A DNA stretch of 33,926 nucleotides from Treponema sp. Lineage in GTDB: Bacteria > Spirochaetota > Spirochaetia > Treponematales > Treponemataceae. A program made the position numbers and the translations under genes. The DNA lies in the NCBI GenBank assembly GCA_024698325.1, contig JAILRG010000093.1, positions 1 to 33,926 of the forward strand. Reading direction: 5' to 3'. Below, in pieces: positions 15,074-23,740 of the stretch; the first letter of the stretch is position 1, and the number at the start of each line of letters is the position of its first letter. Below the pieces are notes generated by a model. It had not been told where the DNA came from and made no database searches. It saw only the letters and a program-made list of their open reading frames with translations.

Positions 15074-16168
15074 ATGGAAAAGAATATTGCATTGATTCCC
15101 GGCGACGGCATCGGTCCTGATGTAGTTGCAGAAGGCGTACGTGTCTTAAATGCTGTTGCCGCAAAATACGGTCACAAATTCAATTATACAGAAGTTACAG
15201 CCGGTGGTGCTGCTATTGATACATGGGGGAACCCGCTTCCGCAGGACCAGCTGGATATCTGTCTTAAAAGCGACGCTGTCCTTCTCGGCGCTGTCGGCGG
15301 ACCGAAATGGGACAATGTTGCACCCGAGATTCGTCCTGAAAAAGCCCTGCTGGGTCTGCGCGGCGGCATGAAAGTCTATGCAAACCTGCGCCCGGCTGTC
15401 ATGTGGAAGCAGCTTAAAGCCGCTTGCCCGCTTAAAGACGAAATCGTCGGCGAAGGTCTGGACATTCTGGTTGTCCGCGAGCTTACAGGCGGTATTTACT
15501 TTGGTGAGCGCGGAACAAGCGCTGACGGAAAAACCGCATGGGACACAGAAAAATACACCTGGGCAGAAATCGAGCGCATTGTCCGCATGGGCTTTGAATT
15601 TGCGCAGAAACGCCAGAAGCGTCTTGCCGTCGTCGACAAGGCAAACATCCTGAACTCAAGCCGTCTGTGGCGCAAAGTCGCGGAAGAAGTACATAAGGAC
15701 TACAGCGACGTTCAGCTTGACTTCCTCTACATCGACAATGCAGCCATGCAGCTGGTGCGCAACCCGCGTCAGTTCGACGTAATCGCAACAAGCAACATGT
15801 TCGGCGACATTCTTACGGACGAGGCAAGCCAGATTACCGGCTCAATCGGTATGCTCGCTTCTGCTTCTCTTGGTGACGGAAAAGGCCCCGGCCTGTACGA
15901 GCCGATTCACGGTTCTGCCCCGGACATCGCCGGTAAAGATCTTGCAAACCCGCTTGCAACAATCCTGTCAGCGGCAATGCTCCTGCGCTACAGCTTCGGT
16001 CTGGAAACAGAAGCAAAGGCCATCGAAAACGCAGTGAATGCAGTGCTCGATGCCGGCTGGAGAACTGGCGACATTGCTGGCAGCGACCGCGATGCAGTTA
16101 AGGCAAGCGGCAAGCTTGTTGGTACAAAGAAAATGGGCGAGCTTGTTGTCGCAGAACTGAATAAATAG
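15074..16168 (+). CDS. leuB: 3-isopropylmalate dehydrogenase
   Basis: A 364-residue NAD-dependent beta-decarboxylating dehydrogenase, the usual length for Leu[19 protein letters not shown] opens the protein. GAVGGPKWD and the substrate loop [16 protein letters not shown] identify it as LeuB rather than isocitrate or tartrate dehydrogenase. [26 protein letters not shown] and [18 protein letters not shown] supply metal and NAD sites. It oxidises 3-isopropylmalate in leucine synthesis and, in organisms using citramalate, also 3-methylmalate for isoleucine, which fits cimA nearby. GGAGA (15064-15068) precedes ATG 15074. It is monocistronic, bounded by its own promoter and a strong terminator. leuA, leuC and leuD are not in the window. 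Confidence 0.95.
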   Translation: MEKNIALIPGDGIGPDVVAEGVRVLNAVAAKYGHKFNYTEVTAGGAAIDTWGNPLPQDQLDICLKSDAVLLGAVGGPKWDNVAPEIRPEKALLGLRGGMKVYANLRPAVMWKQLKAACPLKDEIVGEGLDILVVRELTGGIYFGERGTSADGKTAWDTEKYTWAEIERIVRMGFEFAQKRQKRLAVVDKANILNSSRLWRKVAEEVHKDYSDVQLDFLYIDNAAMQLVRNPRQFDVIATSNMFGDILTDEASQITGSIGMLASASLGDGKGPGLYEPIHGSAPDIAGKDLANPLATILSAAMLLRYSFGLETEAKAIENAVNAVLDAGWRTGDIAGSDRDAVKASGKLVGTKKMGELVVAELNK

Positions 16169-16186
16169 CACAGCCCGCGTATAGCG

Positions 16187-16231
16187 AAAATCCCGCACTG
16201 CAGTGTTGCCATTGCTGCTGCGGGATTTTTT
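16187..16231 (+). terminator. Intrinsic terminator after leuB
   Basis: AAAATCCCGCA (16187-16197) pairs with TGCGGGATTTT (16219-16229). An inner GCAG/CTGC pair extends the stem and a T run ends at 16231. The FHA gene promoter begins 5 bp later. Confidence 0.88.
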
Positions 16232-16235
16232 ATAC

Positions 16236-16271
16236 TTGCACACTCACCGTCGACGGCCTATAATAATTACC
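16236..16271 (+). promoter_or_regulatory. Promoter of the FHA gene, leaderless geometry
   Basis: TTGCAC (16236-16241), a 17-bp spacer and a perfect TATAAT (16259-16264) are followed by 7 nt and the ATG at 16272. The predicted start of transcription is the base before the start codon, and there is no Shine-Dalgarno. Confidence 0.78.
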
Positions 16272-16616
16272 ATGCACGATACTACTATTATGTCATCAAG
16301 CCCGGTCGGGCAGCATCTTGAAAAAATTGCAGATTCAACGCAGGTTTCATACCTGATGTTCAACAAAAAGCGCATTTCTCTGACTGCAAAGATTGTCATC
16401 GGACGGTCTCCTGACTGCGATATTGTCATTGACAACAAGCTTGCCAGCCGTAATCATGCTCTTATCCAGAAAATCCGCGATGAATATTTCTTAAAAGATA
16501 CGAACAGCACAAACGGAACGTTCCTGAACGGCAAGCGCGTGCCGCCGGATAAATATGTCAAACTGAATCCGGGTGATAAAATCACGGTTGGCTCGGTAAA
16601 TCTTGCCATTTCCTAA
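16272..16616 (+). CDS. FHA-domain phosphothreonine-binding protein
   Basis: A 114-residue cytosolic protein made almost wholly of one forkhead-associated domain. The binding loops are visible: IGRSPDCDIVI, then ASRNHALI and DTNSTNGTFLNG. FHA domains dock phosphothreonine peptides, and the Ser/Thr kinase gene two positions downstream is the obvious source of such a ligand. The short N-terminal tail (MHDTTIMSSS, Thr/Ser-rich) could itself be a phospho-site. Earlier in-frame codons upstream lie in the leuB terminator and this gene's own promoter, so ATG 16272 is the start. The phosphoesterase gene follows 22 bp later. Confidence 0.88.
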   Translation: MHDTTIMSSSPVGQHLEKIADSTQVSYLMFNKKRISLTAKIVIGRSPDCDIVIDNKLASRNHALIQKIRDEYFLKDTNSTNGTFLNGKRVPPDKYVKLNPGDKITVGSVNLAIS

Positions 16617-16638
16617 TCCCTTTCTGAAAGGAAACGCT

Positions 16639-17637
16639 ATGGCTGATTACCGGCTTTTTCAGCAGGTGCTGGAACAGTATGCAACGACATCTCTGCTACC
16701 CGTGCGGGATGCACTGATTTCCCGAATAGATGGAGCTGTTGCTGCGCTGGAATGCGAGCGGGGCGGCGTCCGGGATTTAACCTCCTTAACGGCGCTGCCG
16801 CTTGTGGTCGTGCCGGATTTGCACGGACGCCGGGACTTTCTCTATTCGCTTTTATTCTGGCACCTTCCGGCTTCTTTCCGCAATGCACAAAAATACTCCA
16901 TACCTGATGAGCCGCTGCTCTCCCTTCTGATAGAAGGGCTTGTTGCCATAGTCTGTGTGGGTGATATCTTTCACTCTGAGGGGCGGGGTAAAGAACGCTG
17001 GCTCTGCGCCTACAGTGATTACCTTAAGGGAAATGTCACCTCGTATCCGATGCAGGAAGAGATGTGTGAGAATCTGGGGCTTTTGCAGATGATACTGCTG
17101 CTTCAGATGCCTTTTTCTGATATCTTTGTGTGCTTAAAGGGAAATCACGAGAATATACTGAATAAAAACGGTGGCGGCGATTATGCTTTCCGGAAATTTG
17201 CCGAAGAGGGAGAGCAGGTTCGTGCCTTTATGCTGGAAACCTACGGCGAAGAAGTGCTGCAGAAAATCTGGCAGTGGGAGCAGCTGCTTCCGCTTTGTGC
17301 CATTTCCAAAAATTGCGTAATCAGCCACGGAGAGCCTGCCCGCGCTTACACTATGGACGAAATTGTCTCGATGGAAAGCGATGTGGTGGCCGGCTTGACC
17401 TGGACGCGCAATGGCGAGGCAGAAGAGGGCAGTGTCGTGCAGACGATGGAGTCTCTTCTGGGCGCGGAGCGGGCGCGCGATGCAGTCTGGATTGCAGGCC
17501 ACCGGCCGGTGGAAGGCCGGTATGCGCTCCGGCAGAACGGCCGGCTTGTGCAGATTCATAATCCCTGGAAACAGCAGGTGGCATTAGTTTCCGCCGACCA
17601 CAGCTTTAATCCCAAGACGGACATTCTGGAGGTATAG
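16639..17637 (+). CDS. PPP-like calcineurin-type metallophosphoesterase
   Basis: A 332-residue cytosolic protein with the two-metal phosphoesterase signature in order: PDLHGR (Asp60, His62), VGDIFHSEGRG (Asp109), KGNHEN (Asn169, His170), ISHGEP (His230) and AGHRP (His288). GDxxxxxGR-GNHE spacing recalls PPP-type protein phosphatases. It may therefore reverse the phosphorylation made by the kinase directly downstream, though diadenosine polyphosphate hydrolysis is an alternative for this superfamily. GAAAGGAAA precedes ATG 16639. Only 2 bp separate its stop from the kinase ATG, so co-expression is near certain. The superfamily is firm; substrate unknown. Confidence 0.82.
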   Translation: MADYRLFQQVLEQYATTSLLPVRDALISRIDGAVAALECERGGVRDLTSLTALPLVVVPDLHGRRDFLYSLLFWHLPASFRNAQKYSIPDEPLLSLLIEGLVAIVCVGDIFHSEGRGKERWLCAYSDYLKGNVTSYPMQEEMCENLGLLQMILLLQMPFSDIFVCLKGNHENILNKNGGGDYAFRKFAEEGEQVRAFMLETYGEEVLQKIWQWEQLLPLCAISKNCVISHGEPARAYTMDEIVSMESDVVAGLTWTRNGEAEEGSVVQTMESLLGAERARDAVWIAGHRPVEGRYALRQNGRLVQIHNPWKQQVALVSADHSFNPKTDILEV

Positions 17638-17639
17638 CG

Positions 17640-19286
17640 ATGGAGAAAAAATCTTCCGGACAGATTCCCGAAATGATTGGCAAATACCGCATTATGGGGC
17701 TGGTTGCCAAAGGCGGCATGGGCGCCGTATATAAGGCCGTCCACCCGTCGCTTCGCCGGCTTGTCATCCTGAAAAAGCTGACGATTCGCAATAATGCGGT
17801 GGTGCGGGAGCGTTTTAAGCGAGAGGCGCAGATTCTCCTGGATTTGCAAAGCCCGTACATCGTGCACCTGTTTGACTACTTTGTTGAAGGAAGCTCTCAC
17901 TACATCGTCGAAGAATATGTTGACGGCATGTCCCTTGCTTCCCTGATTGAAAAACAGGTGGCGCTGGGAACAGAGCTGTCGCTCCTTATTTTTCTTGATG
18001 CCTGCTATGCCTTAAAGTATGCGCATTGGCAGGGCATCGTTCACCGGGACATAAAACCGGGTAATATCCTGATTTCGCGCCGTGCCGAAGTAAAGCTTGC
18101 TGATTTTGGCATTGCCTCAAGCGAAAAAGACGGAGACGTTGCGCCGGGAAAAGAGCCTGCAAAGAACGCAAAGCAGAATGCCGATGACGATGACAGCGGC
18201 CTTACCCGCATGGGCGTAACGCTGGGAACTCCCGCGTATATGGCGCCGGAGCAGATTGCAGATTCACGCTCGGCAGATAAACGCGCGGACATTTACAGCA
18301 TGGGCGTTATGCTCTACGAAATGCTTACCGGCTCAAAGCCTTTTGATGCAACGCTGTCGGAGGCAACGCTTCAGAAAATCAAAAAGGGCGACTATATCAA
18401 TCCGCGCAAAATCGACAGCTCCATTCCAAAAAACATCTGCCGCATGATACGGAAAATGCTCCGGGCAAATCCTGCGCGCCGCTATCAGTCTGTGGATCCG
18501 ATTATCGCGATTGTGCGGAATTACCTGCAGCGCTACGACACCCATGCAATCCGGGTTTCGCTTGCGCAGGCAGTGCTGACAAGCCGGCAGTTTGCGATTC
18601 CTTCATTTACGCAGAAAAAGCGCATCGGGAGAATGGCGGCCTTGTCTGTTACCGCAGCTCTTCTGCTTTCGGCCGGTGCGCTCTGGCTCTGGGACAGCGG
18701 CCTTGTGCACGCGACCGTTCTCCGGCACTGGTATACGCCTGTCAGCATAACCATGAGCCTGCCGGCGACAGCAAGCGCTGCCAGCGACCTTCCTATCCGG
18801 GCATTCTTTTTTGTTGATGACGATGCGGACATTCCCGAAGTGCCGCACAGCCGCCGCGTGTTTACAAAGCAAAGCGGCGAAGGCGGCCCGGTGTCGCTGT
18901 ATACCATTAAGCCGGTGTATGTGCGTCACGGCAGGTACCGCATAAAGGTCGCCGCCGGCCCGTATGTCGTCTGGGAAACGCTTGCAGTAGGAAAAATTGA
19001 GCGCACCCTGATTCTGGACGATTTCCAGAGCGTGCGGCGGCCGCTTTCGATTCACGCGCAGGCGTACGACAGCAGCACCGGAAAGACTGTGGCTGCCAAA
19101 TTCCAGATTCTGTATCAGAACAAATGGGTCTCGCTGGAAAAAGTGCCTAAGCGGGAGCTGGTGACCGGTTCTGTGTGGCGCATCCGTGCCCAGTGCGCCG
19201 GCTACCGGGAAGCAGTCTTCTCCCTGATATTAGACTGGTACCAGGATGACTTGCGCATTGCAGTCCGCATGGACAGGAATAACTAG
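17640..19286 (+). CDS. Membrane-anchored Ser/Thr protein kinase (Hanks type)
   Basis: A 548-residue kinase. The catalytic domain (about 14-300) has the glycine loop VAKGGMGAVYKA with Ala23 in place of the first glycine, ATP lysine Lys45 (VILKK), HRDIKPGN with Asp137, DFG with Asp155, and GTPAYMAPEQ. Between DFG and APE is a charged insert (about 161-188, rich in Lys/Asp/Glu) that lengthens the activation loop. One membrane helix lies at about 332-351. It is followed by a roughly 195-residue extracytoplasmic beta-rich region with PEGA-like patterns (YRIKVAAGPYVVWET). No PASTA repeats are seen. GGAGG overlaps the end of the phosphatase gene upstream. The gene closes the FHA-phosphatase-kinase unit. 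Confidence 0.92.
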   Translation: MEKKSSGQIPEMIGKYRIMGLVAKGGMGAVYKAVHPSLRRLVILKKLTIRNNAVVRERFKREAQILLDLQSPYIVHLFDYFVEGSSHYIVEEYVDGMSLASLIEKQVALGTELSLLIFLDACYALKYAHWQGIVHRDIKPGNILISRRAEVKLADFGIASSEKDGDVAPGKEPAKNAKQNADDDDSGLTRMGVTLGTPAYMAPEQIADSRSADKRADIYSMGVMLYEMLTGSKPFDATLSEATLQKIKKGDYINPRKIDSSIPKNICRMIRKMLRANPARRYQSVDPIIAIVRNYLQRYDTHAIRVSLAQAVLTSRQFAIPSFTQKKRIGRMAALSVTAALLLSAGALWLWDSGLVHATVLRHWYTPVSITMSLPATASAASDLPIRAFFFVDDDADIPEVPHSRRVFTKQSGEGGPVSLYTIKPVYVRHGRYRIKVAAGPYVVWETLAVGKIERTLILDDFQSVRRPLSIHAQAYDSSTGKTVAAKFQILYQNKWVSLEKVPKRELVTGSVWRIRAQCAGYREAVFSLILDWYQDDLRIAVRMDRNN

Positions 19287-19365
19287 CGGCCGAAAAAAAG
19301 GGACAAAGCGTCTTGTCATTGGGTTCTGTCGCTACAAAATCCTATCTTTTCCTTGCCGACAGGTG

Positions 19366-19388
19366 TATAATGTAAGTATATTACAGCT
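19366..19388 (+). promoter_or_regulatory. Promoter -10 region of lon, very short leader
   Basis: TATAAT (19366-19371) predicts a start near 19378, 11 nt before the ATG at 19389. No Shine-Dalgarno lies in the leader, and no convincing -35 box is found at the right distance. The upstream bases read GTG immediately before the box. Confidence 0.55.
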
Positions 19389-22157
19389 ATGACAGACGAA
19401 ACAAAGAACGAAATAGAAGATATCATACAGTCTCAAAGTAGTGCAGAAGATACTGGCACTCCCGTAGAGGGAGAAGCTCAAGCTGGCTTTGAGCCTTCTG
19501 CAGAATCACAGGCGCCGGAGGCAAAAAAAGCGCCGGAAGAGCCGGTAGCCAAAGACGCACCTGCAGATGCAGCTCCTAAGAAAAAGCGCGGCCGTAAGTC
19601 AAAAGCGCAGAAAGAGGCAGAAGCAGCCGAAGCTGCCGCACGAGAAAAGAGCGATGAAGCCGGCGCATCTTCCGGAGAGCAAAACGAGATTCATATCCGC
19701 ATTTCTGATGGCAGCGGTGGTTCCATCATGCCGATAGACCAGATGCTTCCCAATAAGCTTTTTATCGTTCCGATTCAGGGCCGCCCGATGTTCCCTGGCA
19801 TATTCACTCCGCTTATGATAAGCGCCGGCGAGGATACCAAAGTTGTAGAACGTGCGTATGATGGCGACGGCTTTGTCGGCATCATCATGACCAGAAAGGA
19901 CGAGGACGAGCCGAACATTAATGATTTGTACGAAGTCGGAACGGTTGCACGCATCATCCGTAAAATCAACCTGCCTGATGGCGGCGTAAATATTTTTGTC
20001 TCGACGCTAAAGCGCTTTAAAATCCGCAAGGTCCTTCGTGCGACAAGTCCCATGGCTGTCGCTGTCGAATATCTGGACGATTTTGAGGACGATACGTTTG
20101 AAGTAAAGGCGCTGACCCGTGCCCTTATCAGCGAGATGAAAGAGGTGAGCGAAAATAATCCTATGTTCAGCGAAGAAATGCGCCTGAACATGGTCAATAT
20201 TGATCACCCCGGAAAAATCGCAGACTTTATTGCCTCCATTCTGAATGTCGAAAAAGAAGATCAGCAGAAGGTTCTTGAGCAGATGAATGTGCGTGCCCGT
20301 ATGGAGCAGGTGCTCGTGTTCATCAAAAAAGAGCAGGAGCTTTTGCGTATTCAGAAGAAAGTTCAGAACGAGCTAAACGAACGGGTGGAGAAAAATCAGC
20401 GTGAGTATTTCCTCCGCGAAGAGATGAAGTCCATTCAGGAAGAGCTTGGCACGCAGGCTGGCGGCGGAAGCGATTATCAGAAGCTTAAGGAAAAAATTGA
20501 GGCGTTCGGCTTTACCGGCGAGATAAAAGAAGCGACCGAAAGCGAGCTTGAAAAATTCCATCTGATGGATCCGACGTCAAGCGAATACTTCATGACGAGA
20601 AGCTATCTGGAGCTTGTCTGCGACCTTCCCTGGAAAGAAAGCGAGCCGGAAAACTACGACCTTGCAAAAGCCTACAAGGTGCTCGAAGGTGACCATTACG
20701 GTCTGGATGATGTTAAAAAGCGCATTATGGAATACCTTGCCGTCCGAAAGCTCAAGGCAGACAGCAAAGGCTCCATCCTTATTCTCGTAGGCCCGCCGGG
20801 CGTTGGTAAGACGAGCGTCGGTCACTCGATTGCGAATGCGATGAATAAGCCGTTCTACAGATTCAGCGTCGGTGGTATGCGCGACGAGGCCGAAATCAAG
20901 GGACACCGCCGCACCTACATCGGTTCCATGCCGGGAAAAATCCTGCAGGGCCTTAAAATCACCAAGACAAAAAGCCCTGTCTTTATGATTGACGAAGTGG
21001 ACAAAATGGGAGCCAGCTATTCAGGCGGCGACCCGGCAAGCGCATTGCTGGAAGTCCTCGACCCCGAGCAGAATATCAGCTTCCGCGACAATTACCTTGA
21101 CCTGCCGTTTGATGTAAGCGATGTGTTCTTTATCCTGACAGCAAACACGCTGGACTCAATCCCCGAGCCGCTCCTTGACCGTGCGGAAATCATTCATCTT
21201 TCCGGCTACATCGATCAGGAAAAGCTTGAGATTGCAAAAAAATACCTGATTCCCAAGAATCTGGCGAAAAACGGTCTGGCTAAAAAGCAGGTGTCGTATA
21301 CAAAAGCTGCCCTGCAGCGGATTGCGGAAGAATATGCCCGCGAGGCCGGTGTACGCAATTACGAAAAATGCCTCGACAAGATTCACCGCAAGCTCGTTAC
21401 AGAGGCGCTGACAGGCATTCCTGCAGACGCCAAAAAGAGCATGAACGTAACTAAGCCGGGCGACGCAGAGGACGTAAAGAGCCTTAAGGCAGAGTCCTTT
21501 ACGATTGATGCGCCGGATTTGGAAAAATACCTGGGAAAGCCTGTCTTTGACGAAAGCGAAATCAAAAAGGCTTCCATCCCCGGAACCGCCATCGGACTTG
21601 CATGGACGAGCATGGGCGGCGACACGCTTTTAATCGAAAGCGTTGCCTTCCCCAGCGACAAGGGCGGCCTGCAGCTGACCGGTCAGCTCGGCGATGTCAT
21701 GAAAGAAAGCGCGCAGATTGCAATGAACTGGGTGCGCCAGTACGCGGTCGAGCATAAAATTAAGCCGAGCGAATGGTTTGAGCGCAACACGATTCACCTG
21801 CATATTCCCGAGGGAGCAACGCCGAAAGACGGCCCGAGCGCAGGCATAACGATGGCAACGACGTTCATGTCGCTGATTATAGGACGGACTATTAAGCCGC
21901 ACCTTGCAATGACCGGCGAACTTGCGCTTACCGGCAAGGTCATGCCGATTGGCGGCTTGCGCGAAAAGACTGTGGCGGCAAAGCGCAATGGAATCAAAAC
22001 GATTCTGATTCCAAAAGGCAATGTCAGAGACCTCGAAGAAATCCCTGAGCATGTAAAGACTGGCATCACCTTTATTCCCGTGGGGGATGTGATGGAAGTT
22101 ATGAAGGCAGTGTTCCCGCCGGAAAAAGCAAAGACAAGCGACGGGTACGGATTCTAG
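19389..22157 (+). CDS. lon: ATP-dependent Lon protease with long charged N-terminal extension
   Basis: A 922-residue LonA protease that degrades damaged and regulatory proteins in the cytosol. Residues 1 to about 115 are a disordered-looking Ala/Glu/Lys-rich extension containing KKKRGRKSK, not found in typical 770-820-residue Lons. The LON substrate domain starts at LFIVPIQGRPMFPGIF. The AAA+ module has Walker A GPPGVGKT (Lys474) and Walker B VFMIDEVDKM. The C-terminal protease has Ser817 (DGPSAG) and Lys860 (GGLREKTVAAK), 43 residues apart as in E. coli Lon. All catalytic residues are intact. The next gene's ribosome site overlaps the stop, so lon and the cyclase gene form an operon. Confidence 0.96.
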   Translation: MTDETKNEIEDIIQSQSSAEDTGTPVEGEAQAGFEPSAESQAPEAKKAPEEPVAKDAPADAAPKKKRGRKSKAQKEAEAAEAAAREKSDEAGASSGEQNEIHIRISDGSGGSIMPIDQMLPNKLFIVPIQGRPMFPGIFTPLMISAGEDTKVVERAYDGDGFVGIIMTRKDEDEPNINDLYEVGTVARIIRKINLPDGGVNIFVSTLKRFKIRKVLRATSPMAVAVEYLDDFEDDTFEVKALTRALISEMKEVSENNPMFSEEMRLNMVNIDHPGKIADFIASILNVEKEDQQKVLEQMNVRARMEQVLVFIKKEQELLRIQKKVQNELNERVEKNQREYFLREEMKSIQEELGTQAGGGSDYQKLKEKIEAFGFTGEIKEATESELEKFHLMDPTSSEYFMTRSYLELVCDLPWKESEPENYDLAKAYKVLEGDHYGLDDVKKRIMEYLAVRKLKADSKGSILILVGPPGVGKTSVGHSIANAMNKPFYRFSVGGMRDEAEIKGHRRTYIGSMPGKILQGLKITKTKSPVFMIDEVDKMGASYSGGDPASALLEVLDPEQNISFRDNYLDLPFDVSDVFFILTANTLDSIPEPLLDRAEIIHLSGYIDQEKLEIAKKYLIPKNLAKNGLAKKQVSYTKAALQRIAEEYAREAGVRNYEKCLDKIHRKLVTEALTGIPADAKKSMNVTKPGDAEDVKSLKAESFTIDAPDLEKYLGKPVFDESEIKKASIPGTAIGLAWTSMGGDTLLIESVAFPSDKGGLQLTGQLGDVMKESAQIAMNWVRQYAVEHKIKPSEWFERNTIHLHIPEGATPKDGPSAGITMATTFMSLIIGRTIKPHLAMTGELALTGKVMPIGGLREKTVAAKRNGIKTILIPKGNVRDLEEIPEHVKTGITFIPVGDVMEVMKAVFPPEKAKTSDGYGF

Positions 22158-22165
22158 GAGATGCC

Positions 22166-23659
22166 GTGAAGTATAAGATTCCTTTGATTGCAATTCTGGT
22201 CCTCGCGATTGTGCTTTTTTTTGTTAATCAGCAGGAATCTGTATACATCCGGCAGATTTATGACAGTGCCTTTGATTTTAAAAAAGGCTATCTGCGGGAC
22301 ACTACCAGAAACTTTATCAACGATATCGAGACGACAAAAAATGACTCGATTCTGGTTTTTAACTTTACGGTAGATTTGTGCATCGAAGAGATGTCTTCTG
22401 CCGTTAAAAACCGGCGTACTGCGCCTCAGGCCATTGTCAGGTACTTTGAGGGACGTGCAGATCCGTCCATGTGGGCCGCCGTGCTGGTTGATTCAAAAAC
22501 GCAGAAACTGCTTGGCAGATACGGCTCTGTTATTGGAGATGACTGGGACGGCGATATGGCGCAAGTCTACGGCGGTTTCTGCACGAGCCGGACGATAACA
22601 GATCCGTCGACTTCGCTTACGCTGGTGTATGGCATAACAACTGAACATCTTGAAAAAACAGTGCAGGGGATTTTTACCAGCCGGATTCATAAATACCGTT
22701 TTACCGACGGCGCCTATATCTTTATGTTTAAGGTGAATGATTATGCCGGCGGCGAAAATTTTGCATACCGTTTTGCACATCCTAATCAGCAGCTGGAAAA
22801 TCATTCTGTTTCGACGAAGGGCGGGGTAGCCGGTGAACACTGGTATGCGGACATGCTTGCTGCCATCAGGGAGACAGGTGAATACTTCGGTGAATATGAT
22901 TTTGCAGACCCCGACAGCGGAAAATCAATTCCCCGACTCAGTTATTCCTGCGTGTATGATTCCTATGACTGGATTATTACAATGACGACAGACCGCGATT
23001 TGCTGACAGAATATGTTAACAGCACGTCTGCGGTAAATAACGTAATGCTCGTACGCACCCTGCTGCCAGCGGGCATTGTGGTGATTGCGGTGCTTATTCT
23101 GCTGCTGTTCCTGCAGATGATTCGTGACAGGCGCAAGCTGCAGCACGAAGCAGATGTACTTATCGACCGGATAAACTGGGATGAACTGACGCATGCGAAC
23201 ACCCGCCAGTTTGGAGCCGATGAGCTTGACCACATTTTCAAGAATTTTAAGCATGGATTTGCAAGCCCCGCGCTGATGCTGCTTGACGTTGACAATTTTA
23301 AGGGCATTAATGACACCTACGGCCATGATGCAGGCGATTTGGTCTTGAAAAAAATCATAGAAACCGTGTACGCAAACTGCCGTGCAAGCGATAAAATCAT
23401 CCGCTGGGGCGGGGACGAGTTTGTGGGCATTTTTGACGGCATGAAGCTTGAATATTGTACGCTGTTTGCAGACAAGCTCTTAAAGGCCGTATCTTCCATT
23501 CCCTTTGTCCTTCACGGTAAGCAGGTGTCAGTTACGGTATCGCTTGGTTTTGCTTTTTTCAGGAATGAGGATGCTTCCTACAAGGATGCGCTGAACCGTG
23601 CTGACCAGGCGCTTTATCAGTCTAAGGCAAGGGGAAAAAATCAGGGCCGCGTGTTGTAA
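22166..23659 (+). CDS. Membrane diguanylate cyclase (GGDEF) with extracytoplasmic sensor
   Basis: A 497-residue cyclic-di-GMP synthase. It has a membrane helix at about 4-20, an extracytoplasmic sensor region (about 21-293, Cache-like in layout but not identified), a second helix at about 295-317, and a GGDEF domain from about 337. The active site WGGDEF (415-419) is canonical. An inhibitory I-site RASD (406-409) lies five residues before it, so product feedback is expected. The metal-site motif LLDVDNFKGINDTYGHDAGD is intact. The start is GTG 22166, with AGGAG overlapping the lon stop codon; no ATG fits this frame. Coupling to lon is unusual. Confidence 0.92.
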   Translation: MKYKIPLIAILVLAIVLFFVNQQESVYIRQIYDSAFDFKKGYLRDTTRNFINDIETTKNDSILVFNFTVDLCIEEMSSAVKNRRTAPQAIVRYFEGRADPSMWAAVLVDSKTQKLLGRYGSVIGDDWDGDMAQVYGGFCTSRTITDPSTSLTLVYGITTEHLEKTVQGIFTSRIHKYRFTDGAYIFMFKVNDYAGGENFAYRFAHPNQQLENHSVSTKGGVAGEHWYADMLAAIRETGEYFGEYDFADPDSGKSIPRLSYSCVYDSYDWIITMTTDRDLLTEYVNSTSAVNNVMLVRTLLPAGIVVIAVLILLLFLQMIRDRRKLQHEADVLIDRINWDELTHANTRQFGADELDHIFKNFKHGFASPALMLLDVDNFKGINDTYGHDAGDLVLKKIIETVYANCRASDKIIRWGGDEFVGIFDGMKLEYCTLFADKLLKAVSSIPFVLHGKQVSVTVSLGFAFFRNEDASYKDALNRADQALYQSKARGKNQGRVL

Positions 23660-23725
23660 CGCCCGCAGCTCGCTTTATGAATTCGTAATTATGCCTTAAC
23701 TCTGTGCAATCGGACTGTTTTGCGC

Positions 23726-23740
23726 TATGATACGCGCAAT
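23726..23740 (+). promoter_or_regulatory. Candidate fumarase promoter -10 box, almost no leader
   Basis: TATGAT (23726-23731) places the start of transcription near 23738, 3 nt before ATG 23741. No good -35 box is seen 16-18 bp upstream, so this is a weaker case than the others. No Shine-Dalgarno is present. Confidence 0.4.

Noticed and set aside
19287-19365. Intrinsic terminator after the kinase gene
   Set aside because: Only a 5-bp GACAA/TTGTC match without a T run; too weak to call.
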